Source: Bacillota bacterium
GTDB taxonomy: Bacteria > Bacillota > Bacilli > Bacillales_B > DSM-18226
Direction of reading: 5' to 3'
Assembly: GCA_030705665.1 (NCBI GenBank)
Contig: JAUZQA010000072.1
Coordinates: 1 to 11,719, forward strand
DNA length: 11,719 bases
Shown: piece after piece, positions 1 to 5,610 of the stretch
Numbering within the stretch: position 1 is the first letter of the stretch
How the letters are laid out: each line of letters starts with the position of its first letter
Notes under the pieces: model-generated
What the model saw: only the letters and a program-made list of their open reading frames with translations
Databases searched by the model: none
What the model was told of the DNA's origin: nothing
Made by a program: the position numbers and the translations under genes

Positions 1-26
1 AAATCCGTCCACATTTCAATTTGCAT
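1..26 (-). CDS. DsbA-family (FrnE-like) thiol oxidoreductase, N-terminal fragment
   Basis: Only the first eight codons and part of a ninth lie in the window, read leftward from an ATG at 26-24. They give MQIEMWTD followed by a codon beginning TT, which fits Phe. A good ribosome binding site (CTGGAGGG on the minus strand) lies just upstream. This opening matches the typical start of cytoplasmic FrnE/2-hydroxychromene-2-carboxylate isomerase-like DsbA proteins (M-x-I-E-x-W-S/T-D-F, followed in the family by V-C-P-F/W-C). The active-site cysteines would lie outside the window, so the family call rests on nine residues plus the start signals. In Bacillus these proteins are thioredoxin-fold oxidoreductases of mostly unknown substrate. 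Another small protein with the same start is possible. Confidence 0.5.
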
Positions 27-52
27 GTTGATCCCTCCAGTTGATTATTTCT

Positions 53-65
53 CCTATAGTATAGG
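53..65 (-). promoter_or_regulatory. CCTATA-N-TATAGG palindrome in the leader of the DsbA-like gene
   Basis: CCTATAGTATAGG is a 13-bp palindrome, perfect apart from its central base, lying about 27 bases upstream of the start codon at 26. On the minus strand it contains TATACT, a plausible -10 hexamer. A short dyad inside the promoter core, next to a weak -35, is how MerR-family activators sit on their promoters. The -35 is not convincing at normal spacing, and no MerR gene is in the window. The regulator class is therefore an inference; the palindrome is seen directly. Confidence 0.35.
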
Positions 66-267
66 GGTTAAACTTGTATTTTACACACAATTTGCTTCGG
101 CAAAACATTTAAGAAGAGTCCTAATCCTACTCCTTTTACCTTAATCCAAATCTAATCGAAATCTAATTCTAAAATAATGATGGAATGGAATATGTTATGG
201 ATGAGTATTGAATGTTCCAGTTCGCCATTAAATGGGGGAAGGGTAACTGAAAAGGGGAGGTTCCAGT

Positions 268-636
268 ATGTTCATTGACAGTATTTGTCCTAAATGCGGA
301 GAAATCAATCATGTTGAATACAAAGGAGAAAAAATTCTCATCGTAACATGTAAAAACTACCATATGTACGATCACATACTCATGCCGCTTCCTAAGAGAG
401 TTAGGATTAAAGACGATAAACGGATGAAATTAGAAGAAATGATCGTTGGAAAAAAATTCCATAGAATGAGCAATAAAACAGTGATCTGTCTACTGATTTT
501 TAACAATGGCTACGAAGTAGAAGGCCGTGCCACTGTTAAAGACGAAAAAGCTTTCCATTTAGTAGTCGGAAAAGATATAGCCTATGAACACGCACTAAAT
601 AGGGCAATGGTAGCATTGGGACCGTTAATATCATAG
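268..636 (+). CDS. Small zinc-ribbon protein with phage Gp49-like C-terminal domain
   Basis: A 122-residue soluble protein with no signal peptide or membrane segment. The start is well set: AGGGGAGG at 253-260 lies 7 bases before the ATG. Residues 7-32 hold a possible zinc site, C7-P-K-C10 with C28-x3-H32 (H36 nearby). The C-terminal half (about 60-122) resembles the N4 Gp49/Sf6 Gp66-like phage family. It shows the short beta segment ending in NNGYEVEGRA, then a K-x-F region, then a GKDIAYEHALNRAMVALGPL helix corresponding to the family pattern G-r-x-i-A-y-x-x-A-x-x-k-x-W-x-l-x-G-y. The family has no established biochemical activity. No other phage genes lie nearby, so this may be a domesticated or orphan phage gene. 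It ends before its own terminator and appears monocistronic. The gene is secure; the domain assignment is from memory of the family pattern. Confidence 0.75.
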   Translation: MFIDSICPKCGEINHVEYKGEKILIVTCKNYHMYDHILMPLPKRVRIKDDKRMKLEEMIVGKKFHRMSNKTVICLLIFNNGYEVEGRATVKDEKAFHLVVGKDIAYEHALNRAMVALGPLIS

Positions 637-693
637 TAGAGAAAATGTAAATGGTATTTTAGTAGTTTTAAAGAAAAAACCTTTTTAATTTTT

Positions 694-731
694 AAAACCC
701 CTGCATTAACTTTATCTTCGTAGGGGTTTTT
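694..731 (+). terminator. Rho-independent terminator after the Gp49-like gene
   Basis: AAAACCCCTGC (694-704) pairs with GTAGGGGTTTT (720-730), with one G-U pair, around a 15-base loop. The 3' arm is T-rich and continues into TTTGTTTG. It lies about 58 bases after the stop codon at 636 and separates this gene from the efflux module. Confidence 0.75.
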
Positions 732-805
732 GTTTGATTTTTTAATGTGTGGGTGCACTGTAAAGATACTTATAATTATAGACAGATTTATGCTGACTTA
801 TTGTA

Positions 806-836
806 TTGCATAAAAGTTCATTCCCTGGCATATATT
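806..836 (+). promoter_or_regulatory. Candidate promoter of the TetR gene
   Basis: TTGCAT (806-811) and CATATT (830-835) or TATATT (831-836) could serve as -35 and -10, with 18-19 bases between them. The putative -10 abuts the operator starting at 835, so bound repressor would cover the transcription start. The hexamers are imperfect, so this is a reading rather than a certainty. Confidence 0.35.
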
Positions 837-855
837 GAGTGAGTACTCAATCAAA
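835..855 (+). promoter_or_regulatory. TetR-type operator, copy 1 (upstream of the repressor gene)
   Basis: The core TGAGTGAGTACTCAATCA (836-853) is an 18-bp palindrome in which eight of nine base pairs are symmetrical. It lies between the candidate -10 and the ribosome binding site of the TetR gene. The same 21 bases recur at 1605-1625 in front of the pump gene. The layout TGA-x-TGA...TCA-x-TCA is typical of TetR-family operators; the B. subtilis FadR box TGAATGAMTANTCATTCA has the same spacing. Two exact copies flanking a TetR gene strongly suggest autoregulation and control of the pump. Confidence 0.85.
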
Positions 856-872
856 AAAGGAGAAGTGAATGT

Positions 873-1577
873 ATGATAAATGATGAAGAATGTCCATGTT
901 TAAAACTGGACTTTCAAAGCATACAATCTTCTTTAATCGGAATTAAAAATGAACTTGGTCATGAAATGAACTTTAGTCAAAAACATTGGGACATTATCGA
1001 GGCAGCCATTTTGGTGTTCTCTGAAAAGGGATACACAGCAGGTCGGACTAGTGAAATTGCCAAAGCCGCAGGTGTGTCGGAAGGAACCATTTTCAATTAT
1101 TTCAAGACGAAGAACGACTTGCTGCAGGCCTTATTAATGCCGTTTTTTCTCTTTGTCATTCGGCCTTTCATTCTAAAAGGTACTGAGACTTTCCTTTCCT
1201 CACGACCAGAGGTTCCTGTAGAGGATGGACTTACTAAGCTTGCACTTGATCGAGTGAAACTCATTGAAGAACATGGGGGCTTGGTAAAGACCATGTTTGC
1301 AGAAACGATGTTTCATCCTCAGTTGTTTGAATCTATTAGGGATAAGATTCTGCCTGGGGTAGTACAGGCGAATCGAGAAATTATCGATTCCGAGATTGAA
1401 AATGGAACTTTTCGTAAAGTGGATAGTCTGGCGGCGATGAAGGTCTTTATGGGAATGATATTCGCCCATAGGACAATCAAGCAGATGTGCCCAGAAGCTC
1501 AGGATTCGCAGGATGATGAACAGGAAATTCGAGGTATGATTGATATCTTTCTTCATGGTGTAGGTAATTCGGAGTAA
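873..1577 (+). CDS. TetR/AcrR-family repressor of the adjacent efflux pump
   Basis: This 234-residue protein has a TetR DNA-binding domain at about residues 38-90, including FSEKGYTAGRTSEIAKAAGV and the recognition-helix stretch SEGTIFNYFKTKNDLLQALL. The rest is an alpha-helical ligand-binding and dimerisation domain. By family knowledge it should bind the operators at 835 and 1605 and release them when a pump substrate or similar compound binds. AGGAGAAG at 858-865 supports the start at 873. An internal ATG at 966 lies closer to the usual start of a TetR domain but has no ribosome binding site, so I keep the longer form. That form carries an unusual N-terminal extension of about 35 residues with a C7-P-C9 pair. 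The pump gene follows after 92 bases that contain the second operator. The inducer is unknown. Confidence 0.93.
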   Translation: MINDEECPCLKLDFQSIQSSLIGIKNELGHEMNFSQKHWDIIEAAILVFSEKGYTAGRTSEIAKAAGVSEGTIFNYFKTKNDLLQALLMPFFLFVIRPFILKGTETFLSSRPEVPVEDGLTKLALDRVKLIEEHGGLVKTMFAETMFHPQLFESIRDKILPGVVQANREIIDSEIENGTFRKVDSLAAMKVFMGMIFAHRTIKQMCPEAQDSQDDEQEIRGMIDIFLHGVGNSE

Positions 1578-1604
1578 TGAAATATGATAGATTAATAGGT
1601 TGGG

Positions 1605-1625
1605 TTGAGTGAGTACTCAATCAAA
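1605..1625 (+). promoter_or_regulatory. TetR-type operator, copy 2 (upstream of the pump gene)
   Basis: These 21 bases are identical to the operator at 835-855 and centre on the palindrome TGAGTACTCA. The site lies in the 92-base gap between the TetR stop codon and the pump start. An AT-rich stretch with possible -10 sequences (TAATAT or TATATT, 1640-1648) follows. Repressor bound here would block transcription of the pump and adaptor genes. No clear -35 is visible. Confidence 0.85.
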
Positions 1626-1669
1626 TGTTCCGTGTAACTTAATATATTTTGATGGAGTGTGAGTAGAAC

Positions 1670-3253
1670 ATGGAACAATCTGCGGGACCAATATATGAAA
1701 TAGACAGGATTAAGTCTCCGGCTTTACAGATGACCATCCTAATTCTTGGCGTGTTTATGGCCATTTTGGACACAAGTGTAGTGAATGTAGCGATTCCCAA
1801 GATGGAGACAGCTTTGAACGCAAGTACAGATCAAATACAATGGGTTGTTACAGGATACATGCTCGTCCTTGGAATGTTGATTCCCATTTCCGGATGGTTG
1901 ACGGATAAATTTGGAGGGAAAAAGCTCTTCCTTTTTGCGTTAACCATATTCACCATTGGTTCGGCACTCTGTGGGATTGCGTGGAACCTTGAAACCATCA
2001 TCATCTGTCGCATCGTTCAAGCAATTGGTGGGGCGTTGATGCAGCCGGTTGCGATGGCGATGATTTTCCGTATTTACCCACCCGAACGGCGTGGAACCGT
2101 TATGGGCGTTTTTGGAATTGCCATGATGGCTGCTCCAGCCTTTGGCCCTGCACTAAGTGGATATTTAGTAGAATATTGGTCGTGGCGGTACATTTTCTAT
2201 CTCAATGTACCAATCGGGATTGTTGCCATCATTCTTGGAACTCTTATGATGCACGATTTTCCACATGAGGTGAAAGGTAAGTTTGATATTTTCGGATTTT
2301 TCTTCTCGGTTGTTGGCTTTGGATGCCTATTGTATGGGTTCAACGAGGTTCCTTCCAACGGATGGAGTTCAGGATGGGTGGAGTCTTTTCTCGCTGTAGG
2401 CGTCTTGTGTTTGATTATTTTGGTGATTGTTGAACTAAAAATTAAACATCCAATGATTGAATTAAGGGTATTCAATAACCATCAGTTTAATATGAGTCTC
2501 CTCCTCATTTCGGTTGTGAGTATTTCCATGTTTGTGGGCATTTTCTTCCTTCCCCTCTATCTTCAAGATATCCGAGGATTTTCGGCAGTAAGGACGGGAC
2601 TTTTCATGACGCCTGCTGCACTTGCATCAGCTGTCATAATGCCAATCAGCGGCCGCTTATTTGACAAAATCGGAGCACGGCCTCTAGGTATTGCCGGACT
2701 GGTCGTTGTTACACTATCTACGCTGGGATTTACGAATCTGGGGGTGGATACAAGCGAAAACACGATCCAGTGGTTATACATTCTACGTAGTGCAGGTGTT
2801 TCGATGGCGATGATGCCGCTTATGACAGCCGGTATGAACTCCATCCCGTTTGAGTTGACGAGTCAAGGTACGGCGATGAACAACACCATACGCCAGGTTG
2901 CGGCCTCATTGGGAACGGCCCTCCTTACCACCTATATGACCACCCAGGCAAAAATTACCGCTGTCCAAATGTCATGGCAGGTGACTCCCACTTCACAGTC
3001 CGGTCAATTTTTGCTGGAAATGCAGCACCTCATGCAAGCTTCCGGCATGGGAGTATCTAGAGCAAAAGAGGCTGCCCTGACCACGATGAATGGGTTAATT
3101 CAACAAAAGGCATTCGTATCTGGTATGAATGATTCCTTTATGGTGGCAGCCTTTTTAACGGCATTCGGGGTTATTATGGTCTTCTTTTATAGAAGAAATA
3201 AACATAGTGAAGAAGATACACTGGAAAAAACGCAAGAAACAGGACAGGATTAG
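1670..3253 (+). CDS. EmrB/QacA-type DHA2 multidrug efflux transporter (MFS, 14 TM)
   Basis: A 527-residue integral membrane protein of the proton-coupled drug:H+ antiporter-2 family, predicted to span the membrane 14 times. Family motifs are clear: LDTSVVNVAIP at 33-43 (motif D1), GWLTDKFGGKK at 75-85 (motif A), the R-x-x-Q-x-x-G-A motif B region around 114-122, and the motif C region APAFGPALSGYL at 155-166, followed by WSWRYIFYLNVPIG. The length is normal for EmrB. The C-terminal tail is short and charged. GGAG at 1654-1657 precedes the ATG by 12 bases, a rather long gap, but no better start exists. The gene lies between a TetR repressor gene and an EmrA-like adaptor gene, the standard layout of a regulated efflux system. 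The adaptor starts 52 bases downstream, with no terminator between, so the two are probably cotranscribed. The drug range cannot be predicted. Confidence 0.95.
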   Translation: MEQSAGPIYEIDRIKSPALQMTILILGVFMAILDTSVVNVAIPKMETALNASTDQIQWVVTGYMLVLGMLIPISGWLTDKFGGKKLFLFALTIFTIGSALCGIAWNLETIIICRIVQAIGGALMQPVAMAMIFRIYPPERRGTVMGVFGIAMMAAPAFGPALSGYLVEYWSWRYIFYLNVPIGIVAIILGTLMMHDFPHEVKGKFDIFGFFFSVVGFGCLLYGFNEVPSNGWSSGWVESFLAVGVLCLIILVIVELKIKHPMIELRVFNNHQFNMSLLLISVVSISMFVGIFFLPLYLQDIRGFSAVRTGLFMTPAALASAVIMPISGRLFDKIGARPLGIAGLVVVTLSTLGFTNLGVDTSENTIQWLYILRSAGVSMAMMPLMTAGMNSIPFELTSQGTAMNNTIRQVAASLGTALLTTYMTTQAKITAVQMSWQVTPTSQSGQFLLEMQHLMQASGMGVSRAKEAALTTMNGLIQQKAFVSGMNDSFMVAAFLTAFGVIMVFFYRRNKHSEEDTLEKTQETGQD

Positions 3254-3305
3254 CCTCAAATAGCAGCTAAACATTATACATGTGAAAAAGCGGGAGGGAC
3301 ATAAG

Positions 3306-3956
3306 ATGATGAATACCAGAAAGTTAATAATCTTTAATATGATTATTATTATCATTGTGGCAGCTGTCGGATTTGCAGGTTACTATTTTTATAACCAATC
3401 ATCACTTTACTTAGAGACGGACAACGCACAGGTTAGTGGACAGGAGATCAGCATCGTAGCTCCAGCGGCAGGTAAGCTGGTTTCTTGGAGCGGTACGATT
3501 GGCACAAAATTAAATTCAGGAGATTCAGTTGGTCAAATCGAAGTACAAAATGCAAATACAACTCAAACCATATCTATACCCATCCCGCAAAATGGAACCA
3601 TCGTACAAAACGATGCAACCACGGACCAATATGTTGCACCGGGTACGCCGCTGGCTGCTGCCTATGACATGAACAACCTAACCGTTACAGCGAATATTGA
3701 TGAAACCAAGATTCAGGACGTTAAAGTTGGAGATATCGTTGACGTTTACGTGGACGCATTTCCAGGAACCACTTTGAACGGAAGTGTCAAATCAATGGGG
3801 CTGGCTACCGCCTCAACCTTTTCTTTGCTGCCTTCATCCAATACGAATGCTAATTTTACGAAAGTTACGCAGGTAATCCCGGTAACGATTAAATTGAATG
3901 ATATACCAGGAGGACTAGTGCCTGGAATGAACGTAAGTGTTCGTATACACAAATAA
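3306..3956 (+). CDS. Short HlyD/EmrA-family efflux adaptor, membrane-anchored
   Basis: A 216-residue protein with a short N-terminal cytoplasmic stretch, one membrane segment at about 7-28, and an extracytoplasmic biotinyl-lipoyl (barrel-sandwich) plus beta-barrel domain. LETDNAQVSGQEISIVAPAAG (residues 36-56) is the classic EmrA/HlyD opening, and the second lipoyl half follows at about 90-120. The conserved close, LVPGMNVSVRI, ends the protein. Gram-negative EmrA is about 390 residues; here the long coiled-coil hairpin between the two lipoyl halves is absent, replaced by a short linker near residues 81-90. That suits an organism without an outer membrane. I chose the ATG at 3306 because GGGAGGG at 3292-3298 lies 7 bases upstream; an in-frame ATG at 3282 has no such site. 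It presumably works with the EmrB-type pump encoded just upstream. Confidence 0.9.
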   Translation: MMNTRKLIIFNMIIIIIVAAVGFAGYYFYNQSSLYLETDNAQVSGQEISIVAPAAGKLVSWSGTIGTKLNSGDSVGQIEVQNANTTQTISIPIPQNGTIVQNDATTDQYVAPGTPLAAAYDMNNLTVTANIDETKIQDVKVGDIVDVYVDAFPGTTLNGSVKSMGLATASTFSLLPSSNTNANFTKVTQVIPVTIKLNDIPGGLVPGMNVSVRIHK

Positions 3957-3984
3957 TGATAGATTTGTAGAAACAAGGGAATAA

Positions 3985-4068
3985 ATGGAAGATTTAGTAC
4001 TTTTGATGATCCGGTTGGTCGTGGGCCTCACCTTTTTAGGGCATGTGGCGCAGCGATCATCATTTTAG
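3985..4068 (+). pseudogene. Truncated DoxX-family gene remnant
   Basis: An ATG at 3985 opens a 27-codon frame ending in TAG at 4066-4068. Its product contains LVLLMIRLVVGLTFLGH and then VAQ, which closely matches the first membrane helix of DoxX-family proteins (pattern ...LxLRLxxGxxFxxHGxQKLFGWFGG). After VAQ the match stops: the KLFGWFGG segment and the remaining three helices of this roughly 130-residue family are gone, and AT-rich non-coding sequence with a terminator follows. AAGGGA at 3975-3980 is a weak ribosome binding site. I read it as the surviving 5' end of a deleted gene, formerly the last gene after the efflux adaptor. Translation as a 27-residue membrane peptide cannot be excluded. 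Confidence 0.6.
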
Positions 4069-4096
4069 AAAAAAATTTTAAATCACAATATTGTTT

Positions 4097-4131
4097 AAAA
4101 AACGGAGGGATATGTGATTCCTCTGTTTTTT
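4097..4131 (+). terminator. Rho-independent terminator after the efflux module
   Basis: AAAAAACGGAGG (4097-4108) pairs with CCTCTGTTTTTT (4120-4131), 12 pairs with one G-U, around an 11-base loop, and ends in a run of six T. It closes the TetR-pump-adaptor(-DoxX remnant) unit. Confidence 0.85.
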
Positions 4132-4208
4132 GGTGTTAAATATTTTCAATTAGAGTGAAATATATTCTATCTCAAGGTTTCTAATAAAAAGTATTAAATA
4201 ATTTATCA

Positions 4209-4217
4209 TGCTATAAT
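4209..4217 (+). promoter_or_regulatory. Extended -10 promoter element for the cytochrome/molybdopterin gene
   Basis: TGCTATAAT at 4209-4217 is a perfect extended -10 (TG-N-TATAAT), placed about 35 bases before the start codon at 4253. The hexamer 17 bases upstream (AAGTAT, 4189-4194) is a poor -35, as often tolerated with an extended -10. The region is very AT-rich. Confidence 0.6.
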
Positions 4218-4252
4218 TTAACAAAATATCAAGAGATTGTGAGGGGAGAAAA

Positions 4253-5350
4253 ATGAAGAAATGGTTTCCTCATGGGAAATGGACGAAATATTATGTGTGG
4301 CTTCACCATTATTCTATCGTATCCTTTTTGGGTCTGATGTTAACAGGGCTTGTTCTTTATATCCCATTTTTCCATGTACGACTGATACGTTATTTATCCT
4401 TCCTTAATAATACCCATATTTTTCTTGGAATCGTGTTCTTTCTGTCGTTATTTTCCCCTATTATGAAGAAGTTGCCAAAGGTAAACCGCATTCGAAAAGT
4501 CGATTGGTTTATGCCGATCTTTTTTGGTACGGCAATCGTTTTAACCGGATTACCTTTGTGGAAGGTCAATTGGCTTCCAGCAAGCATTAGAGAGGCAGCC
4601 TTCCCTTGGCATGGGAATTTGTCATATCTTTTAGGAATTTGGTTTATCTTGCATGGTTTCTTCAAAACAACCGGAATCCAATATCCCCAAACATTTGTTA
4701 CGAAAAAAATGGATTCAGAACGCAGACAATTTCTGAGCTGGGGAATTTCAGGGTTCGTAATTGGTGCAATTGCGATGACTCCGTTTTCGAAGCTTTTCAC
4801 TTCTCGTGAGAAAGCTTCAACAATTTCAGAACTGGGTGTACATGAGTTTCCGGAATATTTTACTGTAACCGACAACTATCCCAAAGTCTTGCTCGACAAG
4901 TACCGATTAATGGTTGATGGTCTAGTGACTACTAAAAAATCAATCCCCTTTGAACAATTGTCCTCTTTACCTGTTACAAAGCAGACCAAAGATTTCCAGT
5001 GCGTAACTGGATGGACAGTAGCGGATGTAGAATGGGAAGGAATTCACATCCGCGAGCTTGTTCGATTGGTAAATCCCACTTCAGATGCTTCATACATCAC
5101 TTTCTACTCTGGAGACGGTGTCTATACAGAAAGCTTGTCCCTAAAAGAAGCGATGGAATCCGATGTTCTTCTTGCATATAAAATGGACCGTCAACCGCTA
5201 CGTGTTGAACAAGGTTTTCCGCTTCGATTAGTGGTGCCAAGAATGTATGGGTACAAATCCATCAAATGGGTAAATCGTGTTGAATTTGCATCCACTCGTA
5301 TTCAGGGATACTGGGAACAACAGGGCTATCCTACTGAGGCAACGTTTTGA
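4253..5350 (+). CDS. Membrane cytochrome b fused to MsrP/sulfite-oxidase-type molybdopterin domain
   Basis: A 365-residue two-part redox protein. Residues 1-140 form a four-helix membrane domain (helices about 21-39, 52-70, 86-101 and 122-137) with histidines at H18/H19, H55, H120 and H134, suited to binding b-type heme as in cytochrome b561/MsrQ-type proteins. A fifth helix (about 162-178) follows the twin-arginine-like stretch ERRQFLSWG at 156-164. Residues about 195-365 are an oxidoreductase molybdopterin-binding domain: C250 in FQCVTGWTVADVEWEG is the expected molybdenum ligand, and GFPLRLVVPRMYGYKSIKWV is the conserved cofactor-binding close. The inferred role is electron transfer from the quinone pool through heme to an extracytoplasmic molybdoenzyme reducing an unknown substrate, possibly an oxidised thioether or similar S- or N-oxide. 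GAGGGGAG at 4241-4248 fixes the start. The gene is alone between two terminators. No cofactor-synthesis genes are in view. Confidence 0.85.
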   Translation: MKKWFPHGKWTKYYVWLHHYSIVSFLGLMLTGLVLYIPFFHVRLIRYLSFLNNTHIFLGIVFFLSLFSPIMKKLPKVNRIRKVDWFMPIFFGTAIVLTGLPLWKVNWLPASIREAAFPWHGNLSYLLGIWFILHGFFKTTGIQYPQTFVTKKMDSERRQFLSWGISGFVIGAIAMTPFSKLFTSREKASTISELGVHEFPEYFTVTDNYPKVLLDKYRLMVDGLVTTKKSIPFEQLSSLPVTKQTKDFQCVTGWTVADVEWEGIHIRELVRLVNPTSDASYITFYSGDGVYTESLSLKEAMESDVLLAYKMDRQPLRVEQGFPLRLVVPRMYGYKSIKWVNRVEFASTRIQGYWEQQGYPTEATF

Positions 5351-5497
5351 TCGATTAAAATGAATGGTCTTTTTGATTGTGCTTTACTTGTTTAAGATTA
5401 TCTCTCTGCTCACTGGTAGTTAAGAAGAGTGAAACATTAATCATGAATATAGTAAATGAGGAACATAATAATCATTAACAAATTGAGGTATAAAATT

Positions 5498-5551
5498 AAA
5501 AGCCTAAAATATGCAAGTTTTTATACATTACTTGCGTATTTTGGCTTTTTT
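5498..5551. terminator. Long bidirectional terminator between convergent genes
   Basis: AAAAGCC...GCAAGT (5498-5518) pairs with ACTTGC...GGCTTTT (5530-5549). This gives 20 pairs with one bulged T and one U-G pair, and an 11-base loop. A run of A precedes it and a run of T follows, so it can stop transcription from both sides. It lies between the plus-strand molybdopterin gene (stop 5350) and the minus-strand amidohydrolase (stop 5611). The remaining bases of this 260-base gap show no gene; the longest ATG frame with any appeal (5443 on) has 11 codons and no ribosome binding site. Confidence 0.88.
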
Positions 5552-5610
5552 ACATTCATTAAAGATACTTCGTATTTAACATTTTTTAATTGCAAAAAAG
5601 AGAAGAAGCT

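Noticed and set aside
148..167. Two copies of AAATCTAAT with an 11-base period upstream of the Gp49-like gene, like a PhoP-type tandem site.
   Set aside because: Only two copies in very AT-rich DNA, not matching the TTAACA-type box, and no regulator or promoter context supports it.
835..853. Reading the operator as a true fatty-acid FadR box.
   Set aside because: The spacing matches, but several bases differ and the neighbours are efflux genes. The local TetR protein is the simpler owner.
1200..1556. Minus-strand open frame of 118 codons inside the TetR gene.
   Set aside because: It is antisense to a well-supported TetR gene, has no convincing start signal and shows no recognisable domain.
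4390..4875. Minus-strand open frame of 161 codons inside the cytochrome/molybdopterin gene.
   Set aside because: It lies wholly opposite a gene with clear domains and a strong ribosome binding site, and its product resembles no family I know.
5443..5478. Eleven-codon ATG frame in the gap after the molybdopterin gene.
   Set aside because: It is too short, has no ribosome binding site, and its product has no recognisable features.
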